A stretch of DNA of 32,116 nt from Bryobacterales bacterium (GTDB lineage Bacteria; Acidobacteriota; Terriglobia; Bryobacterales; Bryobacteraceae): assembly GCA_003169195.1 (NCBI GenBank), contig PMQB01000307.1:1-32116 (forward strand), given 5' to 3'. Below are positions 8,030-15,492 of the stretch, piece by piece (position 1 is the stretch's first letter; each line of letters begins with the position of its first letter). The notes beneath the pieces are model-generated. The model had not been told where the DNA came from, did not search any database, and was given only the letters and a program-made list of their open reading frames with translations. A program made the translations under genes and the position numbers.

Positions 8030-9514
8030 TCATGAATTTGTTGCCGGATTTGCAGCCGGAGCTGCTTGTGAATCTTGAACGGAGCTGGAAGTGTTTGCCG
8101 ACGCGCCGCCGAGCGTGGTGAACTGACGCCACCAGGCAGCAGACGGATCTTGCTCTCCGTTCTGTTGGCCGCCTTGGCTGTTTGATTGGCCGCTGTTCGC
8201 ATGGCCGCCGGAATTCGAACCGCCCTGCGAAAAAGAACGGCTGCCCTGTTCCTGGGATTGTCCTGAGGGCTGGTCGGACGAACCAGAGGAGGAGCCGTTA
8301 TGTGAAGCGTCGGCCGGAGGCAAGAACGTGTGAGTCTGGTATTTGTCGTCCGCAAGGCGTGCGCTCAGTTCGGGCAGATTTTCCTGCAGGCCACGCGTCA
8401 AAGTACTGTCCGAGGCGCGGACGCTCACCGAGAGCCCGCCTGCGTGTTCCACTAAACGAACGTCCACCCGGCTGGCGCCTTCGCCCGCCAACTGCAACTG
8501 CAATGAGCGCACAGGTTGGGGACTACCGGTTTGATCTTCCGCCGCTACTTCGCCAACCTCCGCAGTGGTCGCCGCGGGCTCATCCGGTAATGTTGAACTG
8601 CTGCTGGACGCCGACGGCTGCGGGGCCGACCAAGGAACAGACTGGCCGGAGGGAGGATTGACTCCATTGAACATCGCGAGCGGAGATTGAGACTGGGCCG
8701 CACTTGCGGGCAAAGCGTTCGTCCCGGGGGAAAGCGGGCTCATGGTACCACCACCAACCGCAGCTGTGGCGTCCGGTACAAAGGAACTGGCAGAGGTGGG
8801 GCTGGCACTCCCATTTGCGGGAGTTGCATTGCTTGCGTTTAAGTTGTTCTGGCTAGCTGCGGGGGTAATGTGCAAAGCGAAGGCACTGCCGGCCAAGGCT
8901 TTCATCCCTCCTAAGGCAGTCACAGCGGCACCGGGCAGGAGATTCGGCGGCAGCGGTCCGCCTGTCAAAGTGGACTTCTTAGCATTGGCATCCGCGGGAT
9001 TGGAAGACGCGGACGCCAGAGAATCTTGAGTGGATGTTGCTTGATCGGGAAGAATATTGAGCACGCCTTTCGCCGCCGATCCGCTGCCGTTTGCATGAAG
9101 CACGTCCGCTGGCGCCGCATGGCTCGAAGAGTTTGCTTTTGCCGTTCCTCGTTGAGAGAGCGTGCGGCTAGCCTGCCTGTCACTCGCCCGATCCTCCCGA
9201 TCGCTACTTACTTTTGTAGCCGCGTCCGTGCGCTCGCCCTGTATGTCTGCATTCGTATTGTCGGCAAGCGACGATTCACCGCTGGTCGGGAAAAAAGCGT
9301 TCGACCAGGCCATCCCCGAGGTTGCAGATAGTGTCTGCGGCACCGAGACCGGAGAGACAGCTTGTGCGAGCAAGTTCTGAAATGAATCTAAAGACTTGGG
9401 AGACGCATTAGTGTCGGTCCCCATTGTGGCAGTGCTCGGACTGGCATTCGGATTGACGCTCGGCGGCGTGGTAGAAAGCCAACCGAAGTCGCTAAGAGAG
9501 GAGGGCGAGATCAC
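8030..9514 (-). CDS. fliK: FliK-like hook-length control protein
   Basis: 494 residues, strongly Ser/Ala/Pro/Thr-rich and without membrane segments, as for FliK rulers. Residues about 337-400 hold the Flg_hook-type C-terminal fold: SLQLQLAGEGASRVDVRLVE, then GGLSVSVRASDSTLTRGLQENLPELSARL, matching the pattern of alternating strands and an amphipathic helix. It is followed by an unusual 94-residue Ser/Gly/Gln/Asn-rich tail with repeated SGQS/GGSNSGG motifs. Start is GTG at 9514 with no clear ribosome site; an internal ATG near 9422 is possible. It is the first gene of the minus-strand operon, directly before flgD, the standard place for fliK. FliK measures hook length and triggers the FlhB switch. 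Confidence 0.82.
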   Translation of the reverse strand: MISPSSLSDFGWLSTTPPSVNPNASPSTATMGTDTNASPKSLDSFQNLLAQAVSPVSVPQTLSATSGMAWSNAFFPTSGESSLADNTNADIQGERTDAATKVSSDREDRASDRQASRTLSQRGTAKANSSSHAAPADVLHANGSGSAAKGVLNILPDQATSTQDSLASASSNPADANAKKSTLTGGPLPPNLLPGAAVTALGGMKALAGSAFALHITPAASQNNLNASNATPANGSASPTSASSFVPDATAAVGGGTMSPLSPGTNALPASAAQSQSPLAMFNGVNPPSGQSVPWSAPQPSASSSSSTLPDEPAATTAEVGEVAAEDQTGSPQPVRSLQLQLAGEGASRVDVRLVEHAGGLSVSVRASDSTLTRGLQENLPELSARLADDKYQTHTFLPPADASHNGSSSGSSDQPSGQSQEQGSRSFSQGGSNSGGHANSGQSNSQGGQQNGEQDPSAAWWRQFTTLGGASANTSSSVQDSQAAPAANPATNS

Positions 9515-9660
9515 GTGCTGGAGGATTGCAAAATGAGGGCCGAACTGTGCGGACTAGGCGCGGTGCCTCATTTTCAACACGATACGGGCGGAGGTCTGGC
9601 GGAGGGAATGCACGAGGCAGACAAAACCGTCAGAAAACAGCCGGCGGCACATGCTGAATC

Positions 9661-9674
9661 GTCAAAACTTTGAC
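9661..9674. promoter_or_regulatory. Inverted repeat in the fliK-flgF divergent region
   Basis: GTCAAAACTTTGAC is a perfect 6-bp inverted repeat with a 2-nt centre, placed in the 278-bp gap between the divergent fliK and flgF genes. It has the form of an operator for a dimeric regulator, but no regulator gene is in the window. The rest of the gap holds no convincing gene. Confidence 0.35.
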
Positions 9675-9709
9675 GCTAAAGAACGCGGTGCACAAAGGCC
9701 GTTTCAGCG

Positions 9710-9736
9710 GTATCGCAAAAGTTGGCACAGATTCTA
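9710..9736 (-). promoter_or_regulatory. Possible sigma-28-like promoter for the fliK operon
   Basis: On the minus strand TAGA (9736-9733), a 15-nt spacer and TGCGATAC (9717-9710) resemble the FliA consensus TAAA-N15-GCCGATAA (3 of 4 and 5 of 8 matches). It lies about 195 nt upstream of the fliK start, which is far. Weak on its own. Confidence 0.25.
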
Positions 9737-9792
9737 GGCTTTTTCGAATTATTTAGGTTGGCCTTTGGCATGCATTGAGTGAGATCAAGATT

Positions 9793-10536
9793 ATGGACCC
9801 ACTCACCGCCGCCGCTGCCAGTGGCTTGCAAGCGCGCATGGATTCGCTCGACCTGCTAGCCAACAATCTGGCGAACACCTCGACCAGCGGCTATAAAGCT
9901 GATCGTGAATTTTACGGCACATATCTTTCAAGCGACGCCTTGAACAACCCTGATCCCGCTGTCGGCGATTCTCCGGTCGTGGAACGACATTGGACTGATT
10001 TCGCACAAGGCTCGCTGACTAGCACCGGAAACCCAACCGACTTAGCCTTGTCCGGCCGGGGATTTTTTGCAGTGAACGGGCCAAACGGCCCCCTCTATAC
10101 AAGGAACGGCAGCTTCCAAGTTTCGCCGCAAGGCAATTTGGTTACAACCGAAGGCTATGCGGTGCGGCTGACCGACGGCCAATCGCTGACACTCGATCCG
10201 AACTCACCGCTGGTGGTAGCTGCCGACGGCTCGGTTTCGCAGAACGGCGCGGCCTTAGGACAACTCCAATTAGTTGATTTCGCCGATCCCAGCCTACTCG
10301 AAAAAGCGTCGGGAACAACGTTCCAAAGTCCCGATCCGCAAAAGGTCGCGCCACAAGCGGCCACGAACGTGCAAGTTGCCCAGGGAAAGCTGGAATCGTC
10401 CAACGCCTCATCATCTGAATCGGCCGTCCGCATGGTGATGCTGCTGCGGCATTTTGAAATGTTGCAAAAGGCAGTAAAGATTGGCGGCGAGATGAACAGG
10501 CAGGCCCTCGAGGAAGTGGCAAAAGTAGGGTCTTGA
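9793..10536 (+). CDS. flgF: FlgF, proximal rod protein
   Basis: 247 residues from ATG at 9793 (MDPLTAAAASGLQARMDSLDLLANNLANTSTSGYKADREF). A TTG at 9775 would add six residues but lacks a ribosome site. The N-terminal flagellar rod motif (LLANNLANTSTSGYK), the central FlgE/F/G fold (GRGFFAVNGPNGPLYTRNGSF, about 90-110) and the C-terminal coiled helix (VRMVMLLRHFEMLQKAV, about 213-229) all match FlgF. It builds the proximal rod in the periplasm after export. It starts the plus-strand basal-body operon and is followed 75 bp later by its paralogue flgG. Confidence 0.95.
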   Translation: MDPLTAAAASGLQARMDSLDLLANNLANTSTSGYKADREFYGTYLSSDALNNPDPAVGDSPVVERHWTDFAQGSLTSTGNPTDLALSGRGFFAVNGPNGPLYTRNGSFQVSPQGNLVTTEGYAVRLTDGQSLTLDPNSPLVVAADGSVSQNGAALGQLQLVDFADPSLLEKASGTTFQSPDPQKVAPQAATNVQVAQGKLESSNASSSESAVRMVMLLRHFEMLQKAVKIGGEMNRQALEEVAKVGS

Positions 10537-10611
10537 TGCCTGCGTTGAGCGTTTGCCAGAACTGTGATTTGACAAAGACCGGACAGTAAACAAAGGGAGT
10601 AGAAGACTTTT

Positions 10612-11403
10612 ATGATTCGAGCACTAAACAGCGCTGCCAGCGGCATGACGGCCCAACAGTTGAATGTCGACACAATCGCCAATAATCTGGCGAACGCCAA
10701 TACGGCGGGCTTCAAAATGCGGCGTGCCCAATTTGAAGATCTGATTTACCAAAGTATGGTGCAGCCTGGAGCAGCGGCCGGACAACAAACCACCGTACCC
10801 TCGGGTTTACAACTGGGCCTCGGCACAAGGGCGGCTTCGAACGAAATCATCTTCTCGCAGGGCGCTTTTTCGGCGACCGGCAATCCGCTGGACGTTGCCA
10901 TTCAAGGCAAAGGATTTCTGCAAATTCAGCAACCGTCGGGGACGCTCGCCTATACGCGCGCCGGTTCGTTTCAGCTGGATCGGAACGGCAATGTGGTGGA
11001 CCCCAACGGCAATACGCTGGTGCCCCAAATCACGATTCCCGCCAATGCGCAGAACATCACGATCGCCCAGGATGGAACGGTCAGCTACACCCTCGCCGGC
11101 CAGACGGCCGCGCAAAAAGCGGGACAAATTCAGCTCGCCAATTTCCAGAATCCAGGGGGACTGAACAGCATCGGGAACAACTTATATTTGCCCACGGACG
11201 CCTCTGGTGATCCGCAAGTTGCCAATCCCGGTGGCCCGGAAGGCCTAGGTACGCTCGCACAGGCGTATACCGAGCAATCAAATGTTGATGTTGTCGGCGC
11301 GTTTGTCGATCTGATCCAGAGCCAGCGCGCGTATGAAGCCAATTCGCGCGTCGTGAAGGCGGCTGATGAAATGTATCAGCAAGTCAATCAACTGACGCAA
11401 TAG
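10612..11403 (+). CDS. flgG: FlgG, distal rod protein
   Basis: 263 residues, matching the usual length of about 260. It begins MIRALNSAASGMTAQQLNVDTIANNLANANTAGFK, close to FlgG of many phyla. The middle contains GKGFLQIQQPSGTLAYTRAGSFQ (about 100-122) and the C-terminus QSNVDVVGAFVDLIQSQRAYEANSRVVKAADEMYQQVNQL is the conserved D0 helix. The FlgG-specific stretch after the first helix (YQSMVQPGAAAGQQTTVPSG, about 45-64) makes the distal rod straight. A GGGAG ribosome site lies upstream of ATG 10612. FlgG connects the proximal rod to the hook and is encircled by the P and L rings encoded downstream. Confidence 0.97.
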   Translation: MIRALNSAASGMTAQQLNVDTIANNLANANTAGFKMRRAQFEDLIYQSMVQPGAAAGQQTTVPSGLQLGLGTRAASNEIIFSQGAFSATGNPLDVAIQGKGFLQIQQPSGTLAYTRAGSFQLDRNGNVVDPNGNTLVPQITIPANAQNITIAQDGTVSYTLAGQTAAQKAGQIQLANFQNPGGLNSIGNNLYLPTDASGDPQVANPGGPEGLGTLAQAYTEQSNVDVVGAFVDLIQSQRAYEANSRVVKAADEMYQQVNQLTQ

Positions 11404-11414
11404 CCGGAAATTCC

Positions 11415-12368
11415 ATGCAGCGTCTGTCTTCTATCCCGGCGGTTCTTTTATGCGCGGTTTCGGCGGTCCAGGCATGGGCTGCCGTCCCGTGCTTTGCGCC
11501 TACCGGGGATTGGATTCTGGGCTCCGATCTGGCAGCCGCCGTCCCTGCGCTGGTAGGATTGCCGCCCAACCTGAAGGTCAGCTACGCGCCGGTACCCGGC
11601 TTGGCGCGCGTCTTTCATCCGGATGAACTCCGCCGCCTGGCAAGAGCGCATAACCTGACCGATCCCGGTTTGACAACCAATGTGTGCGCAGCTTGGCCAC
11701 TTGCGCCCCTCACGCTGGAGACGGTGCGCAGCGCCATGGAGAAAGCACTCGCTGGCCACACGCCGCAAATTGAAGTGGTGACGCAAAGTAAAGCCGACGC
11801 GCCGGTGGGCGAGTTAGTCTTTCCGCTTTCCGGCCTAAGCGCCTATTCCGAAAATGCCGTTGTCTGGAAGGGTTATGTCCTTTACACCGCCGCTCGGCGC
11901 TTTGATACCTGGGTGAGCGTCCGTGTGCGGGTGAACGAAACGCATTTGAAGGCGCAAGGGGCGATCCGAGCGGGCGAAAAGTTGACAGCGGGCCGCTGGC
12001 GTGCCGAATCTTACAGCGGGCCGCCCGTGCGCGATCAAGTCTTAAGCGACGCCAGTCAAGTGGCGGGACTCGTGGCCCGGCGGGATTTCGCCGACGGTGC
12101 ACCGCTGCTTGGTAACTTTTTCGAGACACCGAAAGCGGTAGAGCGTGGAGACACGGTTGCAGTGTCCGCCGGCGTAGGCTCAGCGCAGATTGAAGCGCCC
12201 GGCGAAGCGCTCGGCTCAGGAGGCTATGGCGAAGTCATCGTCGTTCGCAACCCGCGTTCGAACCGCACTTTCAAAGCACGTATCACGGCCGCCGGCAAGG
12301 TCGAGGTTTTACCTGGAACTTCCGCCGGACTCGCGGGCAGTGAAACCGCCAGTGGGAATCTTCTATGA
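11415..12368 (+). CDS. flgA: FlgA, P-ring assembly chaperone
   Basis: 317 residues with a Sec signal peptide (MQRLSSIPAVLLCAVSAVQAWA). The C-terminal half (about 185-310) carries the SAF/ChapFlgA domain: AIRAGEKLTAGRWRAES, then VAGLVARRDFADGAPLLGNFFE, RGDTVAVSAGVGSAQIEAPGEALGSGGYGE and VVRNPRSNRTFKARITAAGKVEV. These are the usual FlgA signature segments. The N-terminal half is less conserved. FlgA chaperones FlgI in the periplasm. The gene begins 11 bp after flgG and its stop overlaps the flgH start by 4 bp (ATGA). Confidence 0.93.
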   Translation: MQRLSSIPAVLLCAVSAVQAWAAVPCFAPTGDWILGSDLAAAVPALVGLPPNLKVSYAPVPGLARVFHPDELRRLARAHNLTDPGLTTNVCAAWPLAPLTLETVRSAMEKALAGHTPQIEVVTQSKADAPVGELVFPLSGLSAYSENAVVWKGYVLYTAARRFDTWVSVRVRVNETHLKAQGAIRAGEKLTAGRWRAESYSGPPVRDQVLSDASQVAGLVARRDFADGAPLLGNFFETPKAVERGDTVAVSAGVGSAQIEAPGEALGSGGYGEVIVVRNPRSNRTFKARITAAGKVEVLPGTSAGLAGSETASGNLL

Positions 12369-13096
12369 AATCCAAACTCTTCGCTCTATTTTTCTTAGTC
12401 ACAACATTCGGCTCGGTAGCCCCGACCGCGTTCGGCCAGGTCGCACCGCCCGCGATCAAGAAGATCCTAAAGAAATTCGAAGAACCGTCGGCACTCGATC
12501 AGTTCGTAGAGCAGGCGCATAAACGCGCAGCGGCGAACGAAGCCGCCAGCCCTGGTTCGCTCTATTCGGGCGAGGCGGTCTGGTCGAATCTGGCGATTGA
12601 TGATCGGGCGCGTTCAATCGACGATATCGTGACGATTGTCGTCAATGAACAGGCATCCGCAGTTTCCACCGGAGTTACCAAAACTTCACGCGCTTCGAGC
12701 GCAAATGCGGCGGTGACTTCACTGGCAGGCGTGCTGCCTACGGCCGGAAAACTGGCTAACCTCGCCAATGTAAACTCGTCCACTTCGCTGAACGGACAAG
12801 GCACCACCTCCCGCCAAACCACTTTGACGACAACCGTCACAGCACGCGTCACTGATGTGCTTCCGAATGGCTATCTGGTCATCGAAGGACACCGCACCGT
12901 TCTGGTGAATTCTGAGAACCAGATTGTCACCATCCGGGGCGTCGTTCGGCCGGCGGATCTGACCAATGCCAACACAGTACAATCCGGCAGCATCGGGCAA
13001 ATGGAACTGCGCATCAACGGCAAAGGTGTCGTGAACGATGCGATTCACCGTCCCAATTTTATTTACCGCTTGATGTTGGGGCTGCTGCCATTCTAG
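12365..13096 (+). CDS. flgH: FlgH, L-ring protein without a lipobox
   Basis: 243 residues. The FlgH family core is clear: SLYSGEAVWSNLAIDDRARSIDDIVTIVVNEQASA (about 60-95), then the Ser/Thr/Asn-rich middle and RVTDVLPNGYLVIEGHRTVLVN followed by IRGVVRPADLTNANTV and the C-terminal VNDAIHRPNFIYRLMLGLLPF. FlgH forms the L ring in the outer membrane and is usually a lipoprotein. Here the N-terminus (MKSKLFALFFLVTTFGSVAPTAFGQVA) reads as an ordinary signal peptide cut after AFG, and the whole protein contains no cysteine, so lipid attachment is impossible. A Lys-rich helix (about 34-55) precedes the core. It overlaps flgA by ATGA. Confidence 0.94.
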   Translation: MKSKLFALFFLVTTFGSVAPTAFGQVAPPAIKKILKKFEEPSALDQFVEQAHKRAAANEAASPGSLYSGEAVWSNLAIDDRARSIDDIVTIVVNEQASAVSTGVTKTSRASSANAAVTSLAGVLPTAGKLANLANVNSSTSLNGQGTTSRQTTLTTTVTARVTDVLPNGYLVIEGHRTVLVNSENQIVTIRGVVRPADLTNANTVQSGSIGQMELRINGKGVVNDAIHRPNFIYRLMLGLLPF

Positions 13097-13133
13097 CCGG
13101 ACTTTCGCGGAGTTTTTTGTAAGGGAGTAAAAG

Positions 13134-14294
13134 ATGTTGCAAAAGAAATCGAATCAACGCTGGCGTCTGGTCGGCGGTTGGACCACCTGTGCGGTCGTGG
13201 CCCTCTGCTGGATGGCTAGGTCGTCCGCACTCGCAGCAGGCGCTCCCGTAGAACACGGAACGCGCCTGAAGGATTTGGTTGCGATTGAGGGCGTACGCGG
13301 GAACCAGTTAATTGGCTACGGCTTGGTCGTGGGGTTAAATGGAACCGGTGACCGGCAGCAGACCCAGTTCTCGGCACAGAGCTTGATCAATCTGCTGGAA
13401 AGGATGGGAGTGAGCATGCCCCCGGGTTCCATCACCGTCAAGAATACGGCGGCAGTACTTGTCACCGCCACTCTGCCGCCTTACGGGCAGCCGGGGACGC
13501 AGGTGGACGCCACAGTCGCGGCCATCGGCGATGCCACCAACTTACAGGGCGGATTGTTGGTGCTCAGCACATTGCGGGGCGTGAATGGGCAGGTTTACGC
13601 CACTGTACAGGGGCCGGTGGTCACGGCCGGGTTCGTGGCCGGACGCAGCACAAACTCCACCACGGTGAATCATCCGACGGCAGGACGCATACCGAACGGC
13701 GTGACGATCGAGCGCGCCCCGCCCTCCGTGCCCATCGGCAGTGTGATTCGGCTGCAGTTGAAGGAAGCCGACTTCGAGACCTCGGCTCGGATCAGTGCTG
13801 CGATAAATCAACACTTTCCCGGAAGTGAGCCGCTCGCTCACGCCGATAACTCCGCGCTCGTCAGTGTGAAATTGCCGGAAAATTTTAAAGCCAACCCGAC
13901 AGAGTTCGTCGCGGAGTTGGAACGCTTGCTGGTGGAACCAGATCGCGAGGCGCGCGTAGTGATCAACGAGAAGACGGGCACTGTGGTGCTAGGCGCAGAT
14001 GTGCACATTGCACCCGTAGCCATTATGCATGGCAACCTTACCGTTTCGATTCAAACGAAACCGCTCGTGGTCCCAGCTGGGGCGCTCTCGTCCGCACCGT
14101 CGACGACGGTGCCGGAAACCACCGTGAACGCGAAAGATGATAAGTCGCGCAATCTGGTCTTAAAGGATGGCGCCACGGTAGAGGAACTGGTGCGTGCGCT
14201 CGCTGCAATTGGCTCGACAACGCGTGATGTTGTCGCCATTCTGGAGGGTCTGAAAGCGGCCGGGGCGCTGGAAGCCGAGTTAGAAATTATCTAG
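13134..14294 (+). CDS. flgI: FlgI, P-ring protein
   Basis: 386 residues with a signal peptide ending near SSALAAGA. The mature start TRLKDLVAIEGVRGNQLIGYGLVVGLNGTGD is the FlgI signature, followed by LINLLERMGVSMPPG, NTAAVLVTATLPPYGQPGTQVDATVAAIGDA, and the C-terminal SRNLVLKDGATVEELVRALAAIGSTTRDVVAILEGLKAAGALEAELEII. FlgI makes the periplasmic P ring around the rod. A GGGAG ribosome site lies 8 nt before ATG 13134. Length is close to the family's usual 365-385. Confidence 0.97.
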   Translation: MLQKKSNQRWRLVGGWTTCAVVALCWMARSSALAAGAPVEHGTRLKDLVAIEGVRGNQLIGYGLVVGLNGTGDRQQTQFSAQSLINLLERMGVSMPPGSITVKNTAAVLVTATLPPYGQPGTQVDATVAAIGDATNLQGGLLVLSTLRGVNGQVYATVQGPVVTAGFVAGRSTNSTTVNHPTAGRIPNGVTIERAPPSVPIGSVIRLQLKEADFETSARISAAINQHFPGSEPLAHADNSALVSVKLPENFKANPTEFVAELERLLVEPDREARVVINEKTGTVVLGADVHIAPVAIMHGNLTVSIQTKPLVVPAGALSSAPSTTVPETTVNAKDDKSRNLVLKDGATVEELVRALAAIGSTTRDVVAILEGLKAAGALEAELEII

Positions 14295-14370
14295 AGCGTT
14301 TGAAAAGAGCCGTCGGTGCGGCCGGCCAGGCTTTGATCAATCAGTAGTTTTGAAGCAGGACTTTTCCAAA

Positions 14371-14691
14371 ATGGACATCTCTCAATTGCAACTTTCGCCG
14401 GGCATGGCCAGCGACGGGACAACGGCCAGCGCGAAGCATTCCAAGATCGCAACCGCCGCCGGACAGTTCGAGGCTTTGCTGATCGGCGAGATGCTCAAGT
14501 CGGTTCGCGAAGCAAGTGATGACGGTTGGCTGGGTGGCGGTACCGATAGCAGCGCCGAGTCTGCTTTTGGAATTGCGGAAAACCAGCTCGCACAAACCAT
14601 CGCCGATCATGGCGGATTCGGTTTAGCGAAAACGATTCGGCAGGCCATGGAGCCAGGCAAAGCGCTCCCATCTACGCAGAGTAGCCAATAG
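14371..14691 (+). CDS. flgJ: Stand-alone rod-binding domain protein (FlgJ N-terminal half)
   Basis: 106 residues from ATG at 14371, which has an AGGA ribosome site; a TTG at 14350 is less likely. Residues about 26-98 match the rod-binding domain: KIATAAGQFEALLIGEMLKSVREAS, then SSAESAFGIAENQLAQTIADHGGFGLAKTI. In enterobacteria this domain is fused to a peptidoglycan hydrolase that opens the wall for the rod. Here the hydrolase half is absent, and a separate lytic transglycosylase lies at 18070-18942. It ends the basal-body operon and is followed by a terminator-like hairpin. Confidence 0.9.
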   Translation: MDISQLQLSPGMASDGTTASAKHSKIATAAGQFEALLIGEMLKSVREASDDGWLGGGTDSSAESAFGIAENQLAQTIADHGGFGLAKTIRQAMEPGKALPSTQSSQ

Positions 14692-14705
14692 CTCAAACAG
14701 AGCAG

Positions 14706-14735
14706 GCTTTCTTGGCCTCTTTTGACCAGGAAAGC
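14706..14735 (+). terminator. Terminator-like hairpin after flgJ
   Basis: GCTTTCTTGG at 14706-14715 pairs with CCAGGAAAGC at 14726-14735 (ten pairs, one G-U) around a 10-nt loop, 14 nt after the flgJ stop. The downstream T tract is weak (TTGTT), so termination efficiency is uncertain. Confidence 0.5.
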
Positions 14736-14781
14736 TTGTTCACGTTGATACAGTGCCATGCTATTCAGCACAGTCCGAAAG

Positions 14782-14802
14782 GCTGCGGGACGAAGCCGCA
14801 GC
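14782..14802 (-). terminator. Terminator-like hairpin at the fliS stop codon
   Basis: GCTGCGG at 14782-14788 pairs with CCGCAGC at 14796-14802 around a 7-nt loop. On the minus strand it starts at the last base of the fliS stop codon and is followed by CTTTC. Probably ends the fliS transcript and faces the flgJ terminator. Confidence 0.45.
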
Positions 14803-15323
14803 TAGAAGGAATAGGCCGTGCCCGCCAAAGCGCTAGCGTCTTCCATATATCCGCCATAAACGGCTGCACTGGCGTAGGCTGCCGGGGCGGCGTGCTGCTT
14901 GACCAGCGGAACTTCGAAAGAAACCGCTGCGCACTCGGGCACCGACGTTTGCGCTACGACCGCCCCGCGCCAACCCTCTAACAAAGTTGCCAGGAGCTTC
15001 GAAACCTCGGTAATGGGCTCTGGCTTCTGGCGCGCATGAGCAGCGCACAGTTGGACCTGCATGTAGTTGTACAACTTCGCCAGATTCTTGCTTATCTCGC
15101 CACCCTTTTCATGATCGAGCGAGACTAGCAACTCGGTAAGAATCGCGATCGCCTTGTTAATAGCCTTGGTCCGGGCAGGAATGTCGCGTGCGCTCAGGGC
15201 GTGAGCGGCTTGCTGCGTCGCCTCCAGCGCTCCTTCATAAAGAGCAACCACTAAGTTCAGTGGATTTTCGCTATAAACGCTGCCGTCGGTGTATGCCTGA
15301 TAAGGATTTTGATCGTTTCCCAC
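14802..15323 (-). CDS. fliS: FliS, flagellin export chaperone
   Basis: 173 residues from GTG at 15323. That start has a GGAG ribosome site 8 nt upstream, whereas the in-frame TTG at 15338 would lie at or before the predicted transcript start. The FliS core is clear: NPYQAYTDGSVYSENPLNLVVALYEGALEATQQAAHAL, then INKAIAILTELLVSLDHEKGGEISKNLAKLYNYMQ (about 55-90). The C-terminal 45 residues are an Ala/Ser-rich tail longer than usual. FliS binds the flagellin C-terminus and prevents premature polymerisation. No flagellin or fliD gene is in the window, so fliS stands alone on the minus strand between two plus-strand groups. Confidence 0.92.
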   Translation of the reverse strand: MGNDQNPYQAYTDGSVYSENPLNLVVALYEGALEATQQAAHALSARDIPARTKAINKAIAILTELLVSLDHEKGGEISKNLAKLYNYMQVQLCAAHARQKPEPITEVSKLLATLLEGWRGAVVAQTSVPECAAVSFEVPLVKQHAAPAAYASAAVYGGYMEDASALAGTAYSF

Positions 15324-15343
15324 GTTTTTTCTCCGCAAGGCCT

Positions 15344-15371
15344 TTATCGAAGAAGGAGGGCTGGAGTTCTA
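15344..15371 (-). promoter_or_regulatory. Possible sigma-28-like promoter for fliS
   Basis: On the minus strand TAGA (15371-15368), a 16-nt spacer and TTCGATAA (15351-15344) resemble the FliA consensus; six of eight -10 bases match. The predicted start of transcription is about 14 nt before GTG 15323. FliS is a late flagellar protein, so sigma-28 control would be expected. Confidence 0.38.
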
Positions 15372-15440
15372 GTCTTAAGTGAAATTTTTTCGCAAAAGAT
15401 ACCTTATCCACTGAAACAACATTTCTCAGGTGAATCCTCT

Positions 15441-15467
15441 TACAGCGGCGGGAGCAACATCCGATAA
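15441..15467 (+). promoter_or_regulatory. Sigma-28 (FliA)-like promoter for motA
   Basis: TACA at 15441-15444, a 15-nt spacer and TCCGATAA at 15460-15467 match the FliA consensus TAAA-N15-GCCGATAA at 3 of 4 and 7 of 8 positions with exact spacing. The expected transcript start (about 15474) lies just before ATG 15493 and an AGAGG sequence. It also lies downstream of the alternative GTG at 15430, which supports the ATG start. Confidence 0.55.
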
Positions 15468-15492
15468 GTCCTTAGAGGCTCGCCGACAGAAG

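Noticed and set aside
9758-9774. A sigma-54-like site (GG at 9760-9761, GC at 9772-9773) before flgF.
   Set aside because: Only about nine of fourteen consensus positions match and the transcript would begin about 8 nt before the ATG, too close for a ribosome site.
13842-13849. A perfect sigma-28 -10 sequence GCCGATAA inside flgI.
   Set aside because: It lies within the coding sequence, has no TAAA-like box 15 nt upstream, and no gene begins downstream of it.
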